Assembly: GCF_003591515.1 (NCBI RefSeq)
Contig: NZ_QZCG01000003.1
Coordinates: 124,001 to 188,000, forward strand
Direction of reading: 5' to 3'
Source of the DNA: Paracoccus onubensis
Lineage (GTDB): Bacteria > Pseudomonadota > Alphaproteobacteria > Rhodobacterales > Rhodobacteraceae
Length of the DNA stretch: 64,000 bases
The position numbers and the translations under genes are program-made. The notes under the pieces are model-generated. The model was not told where the DNA came from, did not search any database, and worked only from the letters and a program-made list of their open reading frames with translations. The first letter of the stretch is position 1; each line of letters starts with the position of its first letter. Below, piece by piece: positions 63,638 through 64,000 of this stretch.

Positions 63638-64000
63638 AAAAACGGATCCACATCATTTTAGTAATTTTCGCATTCAAAAAAAGAGCCAGGGATCGTTCCT
63701 CGACCCATGCTAGACTATATTTTTTATATGAGTTTGCAACCCCACCCTGATGTTGCTGCAACAGAGCGTGAGGGCGACCTCGGCCTTGGTAGGGGTTCCC
63801 GTCGCTGAATGAAACGCCATGGAGCCCTTCATTGGCAGATGGCCTTCAGCACAGCGCTTTCGATCACGATGTCTGCATTGGTATATTTCCAGAATGCGAT
63901 GAGTAACTTGCGCCACTGTAGTCGTCTTCTTGAAGCGCCCCGGTCTCGGAACAGGCGTGCCTTGCGGCAAGCCACACTCGCACATAGCTCGGCACGGGGA
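63638..64000. other. Window end, no clear gene
   Basis: About 360 bases. A minus-strand frame from 63710 to 63985 gives 91 residues without recognisable features, and another frame there reads IAFWKYTNADIVIESAVLKA, which may be part of a broken transposase. The AT-rich upstream region of the sulfotransferase-like gene occupies 63638-63720. Confidence 0.35.

Overview
The window looks like accessory DNA from a high-GC alphaproteobacterium of the Paracoccus/Rhodobacterales type. The gene set (Acr3, ArsH, ArsJ with its GAPDH, AioXSRBA, PhoX, tandem PhnE, an alphaproteobacterial Pst operon), high-GC codon use and dense ATGA overlaps fit that group, but no ribosomal marker is present to prove it. 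AT-rich genes (9989-10753, 62633-63637), broken insertion sequences and pseudogenes mark it as a mosaic island.

Layout. 1-5.5 kb: tail of a TctA permease, a threonine-kinase-like/PLP-enzyme pair, and a 2-oxoacid dehydrogenase E1 with an Lrp regulator. 5.6-9.7 kb: a groEL fragment, then arsR-arsO and a frameshifted MFS gene. 10-17 kb: an HTH-SRPBCC regulator and pstSCAB-phoU-phoB. 17-24 kb: arsenite oxidase aioBA preceded by its sensory genes aioXSR. 24-27 kb: an arsR-arsC fusion, GAPDH and arsJ. 27.5-33 kb: phnCDE1E2 and phoX, with a diverged 122-bp repeat on each side of phn. 33-38 kb: padR, MFS, arsH and a phosphoesterase, then arsP-DUF1127 facing a LysR gene. 38.8-43.8 kb: IS1182 and IS5 relics around a LysR/enolase-superfamily/OCD cluster. 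44-47 kb: arsR, a double arsC fusion, acr3, arsH. 47-49 kb: TetR and an SDR sharing a long inverted repeat. 49.5-62 kb: a hydroxyproline- or proline-betaine-like catabolic cluster with its own ABC transporter. 62.6-63.6 kb: an AT-rich sulfotransferase-like gene.

How it works together. The central theme is joint handling of arsenic and phosphorus. Arsenite can be oxidised outside the cytoplasm by AioBA. Arsenate, a phosphate mimic, enters by phosphate uptake and can leave either as 1-arseno-3-phosphoglycerate (GAPDH plus ArsJ) or after reduction by ArsC fusions and export by Acr3. ArsH, ArsO and ArsP suit organoarsenicals. Pst, Phn and PhoX supply phosphorus while arsenate competes for uptake. 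At least five separately controlled arsenic modules occur here, three with an ArsR-type repressor.

Most unusual points: an AioR response regulator that has lost the sigma-54 contact loop and the Walker B acids; ArsR-ArsC and ArsC-ArsC fusions; a conserved 7-6-7 ArsR operator, once abutting the start codon; a PadR gene with a Cys-Cys pair followed by a 14-bp inverted repeat; a phosphoesterase coupled to arsH; and a decayed second copy of a 61-codon ORF in the phoX leader.
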